64,000 nt of DNA from Mycobacterium sp. Root265 (GTDB lineage Bacteria; Actinomycetota; Actinomycetes; Mycobacteriales; Mycobacteriaceae): positions 183,982-247,981 of the forward strand of contig NZ_LMJA01000029.1 in assembly GCF_001428895.1 (NCBI RefSeq), in the 5' to 3' direction. Of this stretch, positions 20,724 through 29,277 are shown one piece after another. The position numbers and the translations under genes were made by a program. Position 1 is the stretch's first letter. Each line of letters opens with the position of its first letter. The notes under the pieces are model-generated. The model ran no database searches and was not told where the DNA came from. It saw nothing but the letters and a program-made list of their open reading frames with translations.

Positions 20724-21188
20724 CTAGCTGGTCGGCTGATCGCCGAGGCGATCCAGTGAACCCAGCGCGGCGGTGAGGGTGGCCTGATCCTCGGAGCTCA
20801 GGTTGGCCAGCATGCTGGCCAGGAACGCCCGCCGCGCGTCGAGCGCCTCACGGTGCTGCACGAGCCCGCGCGGCGTCACCTCGACGAGCACCGCACGCAG
20901 ATCGGACGGATCCCGGGAACGCTTGACCAGTCCGAGTTTCTCCAGCCGGCGGATCGCCACCGTGGTGGTGGGCGTCCGCACCCGCTCGTGGGCGGCGAGT
21001 TCGGTCATCCGGATCGGTCCGGACTCCAGCAGGGTCAGCAGAATCGAGAGCTGAGCCAGTGTGAGATCGCCGGCGCCGGTGTTACCCGCGCCTCGGGTGT
21101 CCCCACGGCGCAGTACCGAAAACAGTTTGGAGAGCACACGTTGCAGCTCTCCAGCCAGCTCAGCGGTCTGCGGTTCGGTCTCGACCAT
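20724..21188 (-). CDS. MarR family regulator (Rv0042c-like)
   Basis: The protein has 154 residues. The winged helix is visible in LTLAQLSILLTLLESGP, IRMTELAAHERVRTPTTTVA, IRRLEKLGLVKRSRDPSDLR and AVLVEVTPRGLV, with the wing DPSDLRAV. Regulators of this type usually repress their own and neighbouring genes in response to small aromatic ligands. The TAG stop lies immediately after the ggH stop. A TAGACT hexamer 8 nt upstream of the ATG suggests a leaderless mRNA. It corresponds to Rv0042c by position. Confidence 0.87.
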   Translation of the reverse strand: MVETEPQTAELAGELQRVLSKLFSVLRRGDTRGAGNTGAGDLTLAQLSILLTLLESGPIRMTELAAHERVRTPTTTVAIRRLEKLGLVKRSRDPSDLRAVLVEVTPRGLVQHREALDARRAFLASMLANLSSEDQATLTAALGSLDRLGDQPTS

Positions 21189-21239
21189 AATTCGCTAGTC
21201 TAACCTGTCTGTCTCTGCCAGGCTGGAACGCGCTCAAGA

Positions 21240-21971
21240 TCAAAGAATCTGGGACAGGAAGCGCTGCAGCCGCTCCGTCTCGGCATTCTCGAAGATCAAC
21301 TCGGGCGGTCCGGACTCCACGACCTTGCCGTTGTCCATGAAGATCACCGCGTCGGCAGCCGAACGGGCGAAGCCCATCTCGTGCGTCACCACCACCATCG
21401 TCATGCCCGTGGAACCGAGATCGGCGATCAGCTCGAGCACACCTTTGACCAGTTCCGGGTCCAGCGCCGAGGTGGCCTCGTCGAAGAACATCACCTGCGG
21501 CGCCATCGCCAGTGCCCGCGCGATCGCCACCCGCTGCTGCTGCCCGCCCGACAGGGTCGCCGGACGAACATCGGCCTTGTGGCGCAGTCCAACCCGATCC
21601 AGCTGGGCCAGCCCGAGCTCGCGCGCCGCATCGGGGGACATGCCCTTGAGCTTGCGCAGGGCCAGTGTCACGTTGTCCAGCACGGTGCGGTGCGGGAACA
21701 GGTTGAACTGCTGGAACACCATGCCGATGCGCTGGCGCAGTTGGTCGGGGTTGTCCCCGAGCACCGAGCGGCCGTCGAGCAGGATGTCGCCCTTGTCGGG
21801 TTCGTACAGCCTGTTCAACGTCCGCAGCAGCGTCGACTTACCCGACCCGGACGGGCCGATGACGGCGGCGGTGGTACCGGCGGGCACCTCCAGATCAACC
21901 CCGCGCAGCACCGGGTTGGCGCCGAACGACAGATGAATATCCTTGGCGGCCAAGGAGACCGGCTCGGCCAT
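21240..21971 (-). CDS. Polar amino-acid ABC transporter ATPase
   Basis: The protein has 243 residues. Walker A is GPSGSGKST, the Q-loop VFQQFNLFPH, the signature LSGGQQQR and Walker B VMFFDEATSALD; the switch histidine lies in VVVTHEMGFA. The whole pattern is that of the GlnQ/HisP subfamily for glutamine or other polar amino acids. The ATG overlaps the stop of the permease gene (TGATG), so the two are translationally coupled. Confidence 0.93.
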   Translation of the reverse strand: MAEPVSLAAKDIHLSFGANPVLRGVDLEVPAGTTAAVIGPSGSGKSTLLRTLNRLYEPDKGDILLDGRSVLGDNPDQLRQRIGMVFQQFNLFPHRTVLDNVTLALRKLKGMSPDAARELGLAQLDRVGLRHKADVRPATLSGGQQQRVAIARALAMAPQVMFFDEATSALDPELVKGVLELIADLGSTGMTMVVVTHEMGFARSAADAVIFMDNGKVVESGPPELIFENAETERLQRFLSQIL

Positions 21972-23722
21972 CAGATCATCTCCTCTTGGATGGGGGCGGG
22001 CTGTTTCCCGGTGCGCAACCGCGCGTCGATCACATTGACCAGGTGGGTCAGCGGGATGGTCAGGATCAGGTAGAACAGGCCCGCGGCCACCAGCGGGGAC
22101 AGGTTGCCGGTCTGCGCGTTCAGGTCGCGTCCGACCTGGAAGAGCTCGCGCTGGTTGGCGATCAGTCCCAGGAAGTACACCAGCGAGGACGCCTTGAGCA
22201 GCGAGATGAACTGATTGACCAGCGCGGGCAGCACCCGCCGGATGCCCTGCGGGATGATCACCAGCTTCATCGACGACGAGTAGCTGAATCCCAGCGCGCG
22301 GGAGGCCTCCATCTGCCCGGTCTCCACGCTCTGGATGCCGGACCGGAAAATCTCGCCGACATAGGCCGCCGACATCAGGCCCAGCGCGGCGATCCCGAGC
22401 GGATACGGGTTGTTGCCGGTCAGTCCGCCGACGATCGGCCCGATGCCCAGACCGATGACCAGGATGATCACCACCTCGGGCAGGCCGCGGAAGATGTCGG
22501 TGTAGATGCGGGCCGGCCAGCGCAGCAGCCGGGACCGGGAGATGCCGGCGACGGCCAGCAGCAGACCGAGCACCACGCCGATCACGGCGGCTCCGGCGGT
22601 GAGGATGAGTGTGTTCGGCAGCCCGGTCTTGAACAGGTCGGGGATGGCCTGGCGGTACAGATCCCAGTTCAGGAACGAGTCGGAGAGCTGGCCCAGGACC
22701 GATCGGGGAGCCGGTGGCGCACCCTGGTCGGTGGCCACGGGGCGCTCAGCGGCGATCGTCGCGAAGTCCGGAAGCTGGGGTGCCGGTGCCGCTTTGGATC
22801 CCGGTTTCCAGCCGGGTGGCAGTGCCCGGGGTACCCAGTCGGTGTAGAGCTTCGACCAGGTGCCGTCGGCGATCACCGCGTCCAGCCCGGCGTTGAGTGC
22901 GTCGATCAGCGGCTGGTTCTCCTTGGCGACGGCATACGCCACGAAATTGTCCAAGCTGAAGGTGTTTTCGATGATCTCGGCCTGGTCCCCGGGCTGCACG
23001 GTGCCGACGGCCTGCTGGGAGGGTGCCACCCAGGCGTCGATCTGGCGGGTCTTGAGGCTGCCGTAGACGGTGTTGTAGTCGGGGAACTTCACCGGATCGA
23101 GGCCCAGGGTGTCGACGACGTAGGCCTCCTGCACGGTGCCCTGCACGACGCCGATGCGCTGCCCGGCGGCCAGCTGCGAGAAGCTGGTGATCGACGAGCC
23201 CGACGGCACCACCAACGAGAAGTAGCCGAAGTCATAGCCATTGGTGAAACCGACGGTCTGGCGGCGGGCGTCGGTGGTGGTGATCGACGACGAGCCGACG
23301 TCGAAACGCCCGGAGGCGACCTGGGCCAGCAGCCCGGAGAAGTCGGTGCCGACGAAGTTGACCCGCAGACCCAGCTTGTCGGCGACGGCGCGCAGCACCT
23401 CGTTGTCGAAACCGGTGAACTGGCTTGCCGAGTTGATGCAGATGCTGGGCGGCGCGTCGGACAGCGTGCCGACGGTCAGCACCCCGGGGGTGCCCAGGCC
23501 CAGCGCGGCGGTGTCGATGCCGTCCAACGGTTCGACGCCGGGGGTGGTGTATTTGTCGGCGCCCGGACCCTGGGCGGCGGCCGCCAGATTGGTCGGCAGC
23601 GCACTGGCGCTGTCGATACCGGGTGGGGCGCACTGATCGGCGGCGGCCGGCGCGGCCAGCCCGATAGCGCAGGCCAGCAGGGCGATCAGCACCGCCAGCA
23701 CCGGGCGAAGCAACTTGGTCAT
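21971..23722 (-). CDS. Fused substrate-binding protein and permease of amino-acid ABC transporter
   Basis: The protein has 583 residues. A signal peptide (LAVLIALLACAIGLAAPAAA, then DQ) is followed by a family 3 solute-binding domain at about residues 75-300 (GVLTVGTLSDAPPSICINSA, FDVGSSSITTTDARRQTVGF). From about residue 355 the permease domain has several helices and the EAA loop ALGFSYSSSMKLVIIPQGIR. Binding-protein and permease functions are therefore on one chain, and the ATPase is the next gene. Glutamine or glutamate uptake is the best guess. TAGCTT followed by 7 nt precedes the ATG, suggesting a leaderless mRNA. I do not recall this pair between Rv0042c and Rv0043c in M. tuberculosis. 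Confidence 0.92.
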   Translation of the reverse strand: MTKLLRPVLAVLIALLACAIGLAAPAAADQCAPPGIDSASALPTNLAAAAQGPGADKYTTPGVEPLDGIDTAALGLGTPGVLTVGTLSDAPPSICINSASQFTGFDNEVLRAVADKLGLRVNFVGTDFSGLLAQVASGRFDVGSSSITTTDARRQTVGFTNGYDFGYFSLVVPSGSSITSFSQLAAGQRIGVVQGTVQEAYVVDTLGLDPVKFPDYNTVYGSLKTRQIDAWVAPSQQAVGTVQPGDQAEIIENTFSLDNFVAYAVAKENQPLIDALNAGLDAVIADGTWSKLYTDWVPRALPPGWKPGSKAAPAPQLPDFATIAAERPVATDQGAPPAPRSVLGQLSDSFLNWDLYRQAIPDLFKTGLPNTLILTAGAAVIGVVLGLLLAVAGISRSRLLRWPARIYTDIFRGLPEVVIILVIGLGIGPIVGGLTGNNPYPLGIAALGLMSAAYVGEIFRSGIQSVETGQMEASRALGFSYSSSMKLVIIPQGIRRVLPALVNQFISLLKASSLVYFLGLIANQRELFQVGRDLNAQTGNLSPLVAAGLFYLILTIPLTHLVNVIDARLRTGKQPAPIQEEMI

Positions 23723-23762
23723 TCCTGAAAAGCTAGTCGCTGGGCTCCGCCCCCCGAGGGAT

Positions 23763-24437
23763 TCAACTCATTTCGAATGCAACCGGTCCGTCCAGAACTC
23801 CGCGTCGCACCAGCTCGGTCAGCATGATCTGTGCCATCAGTTCCGCCGCCGCCGTGCACGCCGCGCGCGCCGCTGCCGGGTCCCGGTCGGTGATGGCGAG
23901 GGTTTCGGCTTCGTAGTGGCCGAGCAGTTCGGCGGGTGCGTCGAGATAGGCCGACCAGTAGGCCCGCGGCATGAAGGTCTGCGCCGCCCGGATCGCGGCT
24001 TGCAGCCGCGGGCCGGTGTGGGCATCGGCCACCGCCTGCCGGTACTGCCAGGCCGTCTCGTGGAAGCTGCGGGAGTCGCGGCTGTTGCGCAGCCCGGCGG
24101 TCAGTGCCCGCAGCGTGGTGTGCAATTCGGCGTCGGCCTCGGTGGCGGCCCGGGCCGAGGCGATGCCGTTGAGCACGCCGTAGAGCTCATAATGTTCGCG
24201 CAGCACGGCATCGTCGAAGCGGTGGATGAAGGCACCGCGGTGGTACTGCGTCGACACGATCCCGTCGTGCTCGAGCTGCACGACCGCTTCCTGGATGGGC
24301 ACCCGGCTGATGCCGAGGTCCTCGGCGATCTCGTTGCGGTCCAGCCGATCCCCCGACCGGAGCTTTCCGGTGAGGATCAGGTTCACCACATAGGTGACTA
24401 CCAGGTCTTTCTCTTTGACCCCGTACTTCTTGGGCAT
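23763..24437 (-). CDS. GntR/FadR-type regulator (Rv0043c-like)
   Basis: The protein has 224 residues. The N-terminal winged helix includes [36 protein letters not shown]. The C-terminal helical FCD ligand domain has the metal-binding type histidines and acids ([31 protein letters not shown]). FCD regulators sense small carboxylates or amino-acid derivatives. It sits 41 bp upstream of the ABC transporter and 50 bp downstream of the LLM gene, so it may regulate either. The ATG at 24437 has only a weak ribosome binding site. Confidence 0.88.
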   Translation of the reverse strand: MPKKYGVKEKDLVVTYVVNLILTGKLRSGDRLDRNEIAEDLGISRVPIQEAVVQLEHDGIVSTQYHRGAFIHRFDDAVLREHYELYGVLNGIASARAATEADAELHTTLRALTAGLRNSRDSRSFHETAWQYRQAVADAHTGPRLQAAIRAAQTFMPRAYWSAYLDAPAELLGHYEAETLAITDRDPAAARAACTAAAELMAQIMLTELVRRGVLDGPVAFEMS

Positions 24438-24486
24438 AGCGGGTGAAGTCTCTCACGCAGACTCCCGCCGCGGGCCGCTCTCTTTT

Positions 24487-25281
24487 TCAGCCGGCGGCCC
24501 GTTCGTCACGCCACTTGACCAGCGCCTCGGCGATGGTGAGGTCGTAGTCGGGACCGTTCACGCCGATGGTCAGCAGGGTCACCCCGAGTCCGACGAGGGA
24601 TTCGGCGCCGGCGAGCGCGGCCTCCACGCTCTTCTCCGGCACACCCGAGGACCGCTCGATGGCGGCGGGGTCGCGACCGACATCGGCGCAGTGCCCGTCG
24701 AGCACCTCGGCCAGACCGGGGTAGGTGCCCGCGTCGGTGAAACCGTGCCAGATGTGGGCGTGCTCGGCGACCAGGCGCAGGGTCTTGCGCTTGCCCTGTC
24801 CGCCGATCAGGACCGGAATCTCGCGCAGCGGAGCAGGACTCAGCTTCGACAGCCGGGACTCGATGCGCGGCAGGGCCGCCGCGAGGTCATCGAGACGACC
24901 ACCCGCGGTACCGAACTCGTAGCCGTACTCGTCGTAGTCCTTCTCCTTCCAGCCCGATCCGATGCCCAGGATCAGCCGGCCGCCGGAGATGTTGTCGACG
25001 GTGCGGGCCATGTCGGCGAGCAACTCCGGGTTGCGGTAGGAGTTGCAGGTGACCAGCGCGCCGATCTCGATGCGCGAGGTCTGCTCGGCCCACGCCGCGA
25101 GCATCGTCCAGCACTCGTAGTGCGGGCCGTCGGGATCGCCGTACAGCGGGAAGAAGTGGTCCCAGTTGAAGGCGATGTCGACGCCGATGTCCTCGCAGCG
25201 GCGCACCGCGTCGCGCACCTGACCGTATTCGGTCATGTGCTGGGGCTGGAGCTGGACACCGATGCGGATGGGAAGGCTCAT
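24487..25281 (-). CDS. LLM class F420-dependent oxidoreductase (Rv0044c-like)
   Basis: The protein has 264 residues from ATG 25281; the open frame extends upstream to 25449, but the family N-terminus MSLPIRIGVQLQPQHMTEYG begins here. Luciferase-like features are NWDHFFPLYGDPDGPHYECW, IGALVTCNSYRNPELLA and ISGGRLILGIGSGW. Such enzymes use coenzyme F420 in mycobacteria; substrate unknown. TAACGT followed by 7 nt and ATG predicts a leaderless transcript. It is followed by gntR, giving an LLM-GntR pair conserved with Rv0044c-Rv0043c. Confidence 0.88.
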   Translation of the reverse strand: MSLPIRIGVQLQPQHMTEYGQVRDAVRRCEDIGVDIAFNWDHFFPLYGDPDGPHYECWTMLAAWAEQTSRIEIGALVTCNSYRNPELLADMARTVDNISGGRLILGIGSGWKEKDYDEYGYEFGTAGGRLDDLAAALPRIESRLSKLSPAPLREIPVLIGGQGKRKTLRLVAEHAHIWHGFTDAGTYPGLAEVLDGHCADVGRDPAAIERSSGVPEKSVEAALAGAESLVGLGVTLLTIGVNGPDYDLTIAEALVKWRDERAAG

Positions 25282-25330
25282 GTCGTCCACGTTATGCCTC
25301 AGACCGTGTTGATGGTCTTCGCGCGAGCGC

Positions 25331-27400
25331 TCAGACCCCGATATTGCCGCCGTCACGCCACACCGCCACCACCGCCGGCCGGGCCGGGGCGTCACCGCCG
25401 TCGGGCCAGTGCGACAGCGGTTTGTCCAGGGTGTAGTCATCACCCTCACCGGGGTGCTGGACGCTGACGGTGATCAGATCGTCGGTGACGACCGGACCGC
25501 AGGTCTCGGCGCCGACGGGGACGGTGAGGAACTGCTTGGTCTCACCGCGGCTGGGTCCGTCCAGCGCAACGGCGAACAGCCCGTCGTTACCCTCCAGTGC
25601 ATTGCCGTCGGTCGAGATCCACAGGTTGCCGTGGCTGTCGAACGCCAGGTTGTCCGGGCAGCTGATCGGGCTGACCTTGGTCTTGTCGAAACCGCCGTAG
25701 TAGGTGTCGGCGGCGGCGGGGTCACCGCACACCAGCAGCAGACCCCAGGTGAAGTCGGTGCCCGCGTGATTGTCGGTGAGCTCCAGCACCTGACCGTTCT
25801 TGTTCTCGTTGCGCGGGTTGGCCGCGTCCACCGGCGCCGTGCCGTCGGTGCCCCGCTTGTCGTTGTTGGTCAGCGCGACGTACACCTTGCCCGTCTTCGG
25901 GTTGACGTCGAAGTCCTCGGGCCGGTCCATCTTGGTGGCGCCGGCCTTGTCGGCGGCCAGCCGGGTGAACACCGCGATCTCCTGCGGCGTGAAACCGTCG
26001 ACCAGTGCTTCGGCCTTTCCGGCGGGGCCGGAGTGCAGCAGCGGAATCCAGGTGCCGGTGCCGGTGAACGACCCCGCAGACGGAAGCTTGCCGGAACCGT
26101 CGATCTCGCCGGCCGGGATCTCGCTGGACAACTTCGCGACGTACAGCGTGCCCTCGGACAGCAGCGTCATATTGTGTGCGACGGCGGCGGCGTCTGTTCC
26201 GGGCTGGATCTTCTTGTCCGACACGAACTTGTACATGTAGTCGAAGCGCTCGTCGTCGCCGGTGTAGACCACGACGGCACCGTCGTCGGTGACGTGCACG
26301 TTTGCGCCCTCGTGCTTGAGCCGGCCCAGTGCGGAATGCTTGACCGGTACCGAGGCCGGGTCCCACGGGTTGAGCTCGATGACGTAACCAAACCGGTTGA
26401 CCTCATTGGGTGCGGCCGCCAGGTCGAAGCGGGGGTCGAACTTCTCCCAGCCGAGTTCGGACGGTTCGGCGGCCACCCCGTAGCGGTCGGCCTGATCGGC
26501 GTTCGGCAGCGGTGCGCCTTCGACCGCCCCGAAGTAGGAGTTGAAATTCTCCTCACCGGAAAGGATGGTGCCCCAGGGGGTTACGCCGCCGGCGCAGTTC
26601 GCGAAGGTGCCGAGCACGGCCCTGCCGGTGGGGTCGGCGGCGGTCTTGACGGTGTCCGAGCCTGCGGCGGGACCGGTCAGGGTGAACGGGGTGTCGGCGG
26701 TGATGCGGCGGTTGTAGCGGCCGAGTACCGGGCGGAGTCCACCCTGGGGGCTGCGTTCCACCTCGACGACCGAGAGTCCGACGGCCGCGATCTCGACATC
26801 GAACTGCTCCCGGGTCGGTGCCTCGGCGTCGTAGCCGGGAAACATGAACTGGGGGCTGTTGTACTCGTGGTTGACCACCAGGAGCGAACGCCCGCTCTGA
26901 CCGGGGATCGGCAGCAGTGCGGCGAAATCGTTGTTGAAGCCGAACTGCTGGCGCTGGGAGGCGCCGGTCTGCTTGGCGATGTCGAACACCGGGGCACCGG
27001 GCAGGACCGGGTCACCCCAGCCGATCACCACACGCTGCTGGTAACCCTCGGGCACCACCACCGCATCCTCGGTGTTGACCGCCACGCTGTCGAAGCGCAT
27101 ACCCGAGGGCGTCTCGGGGACCTCCGCGGGAGCGGCGGAAGTTGCGGTGGCAGAGGGCTTTTCGCTGGTGCTGCAGGCGGCCAGCGCCGATCCGGCACCG
27201 ACGGCCAACACGGCCACCCCGCCGACGCGGAGCACGTTGCGCCGCGACATCGCCTGCACGATATCGCCGAAGTACTCGTTGTCGCTGGTGTTGGGGACAG
27301 GTTTGGAACAGGCGTCACCACATCGGTTGCGGCAGGTGACATGCTGGCGCGACGACCGACCTTGATGCGCGACAAAGAGATTCAACGGAATAAGCGCCAT
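25331..27400 (-). CDS. PhoX family phosphatase (DUF839), Tat-exported
   Basis: The protein has 689 residues. After a conserved actinobacterial leader (SRQHVTCRNRCGDACSKPVP, NEYFGDIV) the twin-arginine motif SRRNVL lies at residues 52-57. A hydrophobic stretch and ALAAC follow, with C76 a possible lipobox cysteine. The beta-propeller has the family landmarks LLVVNHEYNSPQFMF, CAGGVTPWGTILSGEENF, DRPEDFDVNPKTGKVYVALTNN and CPDNLAFDSHGNLWISTDGN. PhoX enzymes are calcium- and iron-dependent alkaline phosphatases that release phosphate outside the cell. ATG 27400 is preferred because it retains the conserved leader. No Pho box is evident upstream, so phosphate control is not shown. Confidence 0.92.
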   Translation of the reverse strand: MALIPLNLFVAHQGRSSRQHVTCRNRCGDACSKPVPNTSDNEYFGDIVQAMSRRNVLRVGGVAVLAVGAGSALAACSTSEKPSATATSAAPAEVPETPSGMRFDSVAVNTEDAVVVPEGYQQRVVIGWGDPVLPGAPVFDIAKQTGASQRQQFGFNNDFAALLPIPGQSGRSLLVVNHEYNSPQFMFPGYDAEAPTREQFDVEIAAVGLSVVEVERSPQGGLRPVLGRYNRRITADTPFTLTGPAAGSDTVKTAADPTGRAVLGTFANCAGGVTPWGTILSGEENFNSYFGAVEGAPLPNADQADRYGVAAEPSELGWEKFDPRFDLAAAPNEVNRFGYVIELNPWDPASVPVKHSALGRLKHEGANVHVTDDGAVVVYTGDDERFDYMYKFVSDKKIQPGTDAAAVAHNMTLLSEGTLYVAKLSSEIPAGEIDGSGKLPSAGSFTGTGTWIPLLHSGPAGKAEALVDGFTPQEIAVFTRLAADKAGATKMDRPEDFDVNPKTGKVYVALTNNDKRGTDGTAPVDAANPRNENKNGQVLELTDNHAGTDFTWGLLLVCGDPAAADTYYGGFDKTKVSPISCPDNLAFDSHGNLWISTDGNALEGNDGLFAVALDGPSRGETKQFLTVPVGAETCGPVVTDDLITVSVQHPGEGDDYTLDKPLSHWPDGGDAPARPAVVAVWRDGGNIGV

Positions 27401-27621
27401 GGCTGCGGGGATCCTTCCACCTCGAACACCGGCGTGGGCTGGACGTCGGTTCGGGGGAAAGTTACGGGAGCCGGACTAGCAGACGGCAACCAGAAGGTGA
27501 ACGGAGGTTGACGGACCGGACTGTCCACCAGGCGCAATGTTTGACACATCACAGAATTTGCTGCCGTGGGCGCCGGGTCGGGCGTACAGTCCCGGTAAAT
27601 CTATTGACGAGAGGGTCAAAT
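27401..27621. promoter_or_regulatory. Divergent intergenic region, phoX / metzincin-like gene
   Basis: This 221-bp region separates two exported-protein genes. GAGAGGG ends 6 nt before the rightward ATG at 27622 and is a good ribosome binding site. AAGGAT stands about 11 nt before the leftward phoX ATG. No clear inverted repeat or promoter consensus is seen. Confidence 0.35.
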
Positions 27622-29277
27622 ATGGCGGTCCGCCGTGCTGAAGGATTCGCCGTCCGCCGTTGGCTGCAGCTGGGTGCGGCCTCCGCCGGGATGGGCGCCG
27701 CGCTGTGGGGGATGTCGATAGCGGGTCCCCAGGCCGGTGTCGCCGCGGCGGACACCGGCGGCAAGTCCTCGGCATCCTCGACTGCGTCGGGATCCGACGG
27801 CAACCGCTCGGTGCGCTCGGTGCGGACGGTTCGGTCCGCGGACGATCCGCGGCGCGCGCAACGCTCCACCGACACGGACGACGATGACGCCAAGGACGCC
27901 GATCTCGACGACGACGCGGATCTCCAAGCCGAACAAGCCGAACGCGACGTCGCCGAGACCCCGGCGGCTACCGTCGCGACCACGGTGAACACCCCAGCGG
28001 CACAGCCCATCTCGACCCCCGATCCGGCGCCGTCGGCAACCCGGTCATGGCAGAGCCCGTATCAGCGCTGGGTGGCCCGTTCGCTGGATGCCTGGACCGA
28101 CGACAGCCTGGGCTGGATCGAATCGCTGAACACGTCCGATCGCACCAAGGCTCAGCTGGAGGCGTCGTTCTTCACGATCCGGCGCACGTTCTTCAACCAG
28201 GCGCCCACCATCGACCCGGTCCAGATCAGCGGAGTGCTCAACGGCCCCGTCACCGGCACCCTCGGTGCACACGACCCGGACGGCGACCGGCTGATCTACG
28301 TCCTGACCCGCGGACCCAAATCGGGGACCGTGCACATCACCGGAGACGGCACCTTCACCTACACCCCCGGCGCCGACTTCGACGGCGTGGACGCCTTCCG
28401 GGTCACCGCCATCGACGTCGGCTTCCACACCAATCTGCTGGAACCGCTGCGGCCGGTGGGTAGCAATCCGTTGCGGTCGTTGATCAACCAGGGTGCGGTC
28501 ACGTTCGCCTTCAACTACACCGACGGTGCCGAGCACTGGACCGCCGAACGTCGGGCGGAGCTGCAGCGTTCGGCCGATGCGTTGATCCTCTACTTCCGGG
28601 TCCTCAATCCGGTCGTGCTGACCTATTCGGTCACGGGCGAGAACAATCCGGGCTCACGCACGCTGGCCGCGGCGGGCAGCGGTCTTCTCAGCGAGCAGCC
28701 CGGCTACTGGAATACCGTGGCGCAGCACAAGTTGCTCACCGGTAAGGATGCCAACGGCGCCGCGGTCGACGGTGAGATCGATTGGAACTTCGGCGCTGCG
28801 TGGGGGCTCGGGGAAACCGTGGGCGCCGGTGAGTACGACTTCCAGTCCACGGCCATGCACGAGCTGCTGCATTCGTTCGGATTCATGTCGATGATCGGGG
28901 CGCCCGGCGACAACGACAACCGATACTGGCTGACCACGGACCGATTCCTGATGAACGCCAACGGAAGGACTCTGATCGGTCGGGACTACCGATGGGACGA
29001 CGACAACAACGGGTACCTCGTCGGGCAGGACGGCGGTCTGTACTTCGGCGGGAAGAACGCCGTCGCGGCCTACGGCGGTTTGGTGCCGTTGTTCACCCCG
29101 AACCCCTGGGCGGACGGCAGCTCCGGAAGCCATACCGACGACGTGACCTTTGCCGGGGAGAATCAGCTTCTGATGAACGCCAGGACGGACAGCGGCATCG
29201 GCAGCCGGGTGCTCAGCCCGCTGGAGATCGGGGTGCTGCGCGACCTCGGCTACACAGTCGTGCCGGTCAGCCGGTGA
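27622..29277 (+). CDS. Secreted cadherin-like / metzincin-type metalloprotease-like protein
   Basis: The protein has 551 residues from ATG 27622, with a GAGAGGG ribosome binding site. The long signal segment begins RRWLQLGAASAGMGAALWGM, and a Ser/Asp-rich linker runs to about residue 160. Residues about 192-270 form a cadherin/tandem-95-like domain (NQAPTIDPVQISGVLNGPVT, GTFTYTPGADFDGVDAFRVT). The C-terminal domain has zinc-site HELLHSFGF at 413-417. The usual third metzincin histidine at the eleventh position of the motif is a serine, but H504 in SGSHTDD, followed by M518 in LLMNA, could supply the third ligand and Met-turn as in leishmanolysin-like (M8) proteases. The ending LSPLEIGVLRDLGYTV also fits that group. 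Proteolysis is inferred. The tail overlaps the next convergent gene by 11 bp. Confidence 0.75.
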   Translation: MAVRRAEGFAVRRWLQLGAASAGMGAALWGMSIAGPQAGVAAADTGGKSSASSTASGSDGNRSVRSVRTVRSADDPRRAQRSTDTDDDDAKDADLDDDADLQAEQAERDVAETPAATVATTVNTPAAQPISTPDPAPSATRSWQSPYQRWVARSLDAWTDDSLGWIESLNTSDRTKAQLEASFFTIRRTFFNQAPTIDPVQISGVLNGPVTGTLGAHDPDGDRLIYVLTRGPKSGTVHITGDGTFTYTPGADFDGVDAFRVTAIDVGFHTNLLEPLRPVGSNPLRSLINQGAVTFAFNYTDGAEHWTAERRAELQRSADALILYFRVLNPVVLTYSVTGENNPGSRTLAAAGSGLLSEQPGYWNTVAQHKLLTGKDANGAAVDGEIDWNFGAAWGLGETVGAGEYDFQSTAMHELLHSFGFMSMIGAPGDNDNRYWLTTDRFLMNANGRTLIGRDYRWDDDNNGYLVGQDGGLYFGGKNAVAAYGGLVPLFTPNPWADGSSGSHTDDVTFAGENQLLMNARTDSGIGSRVLSPLEIGVLRDLGYTVVPVSR

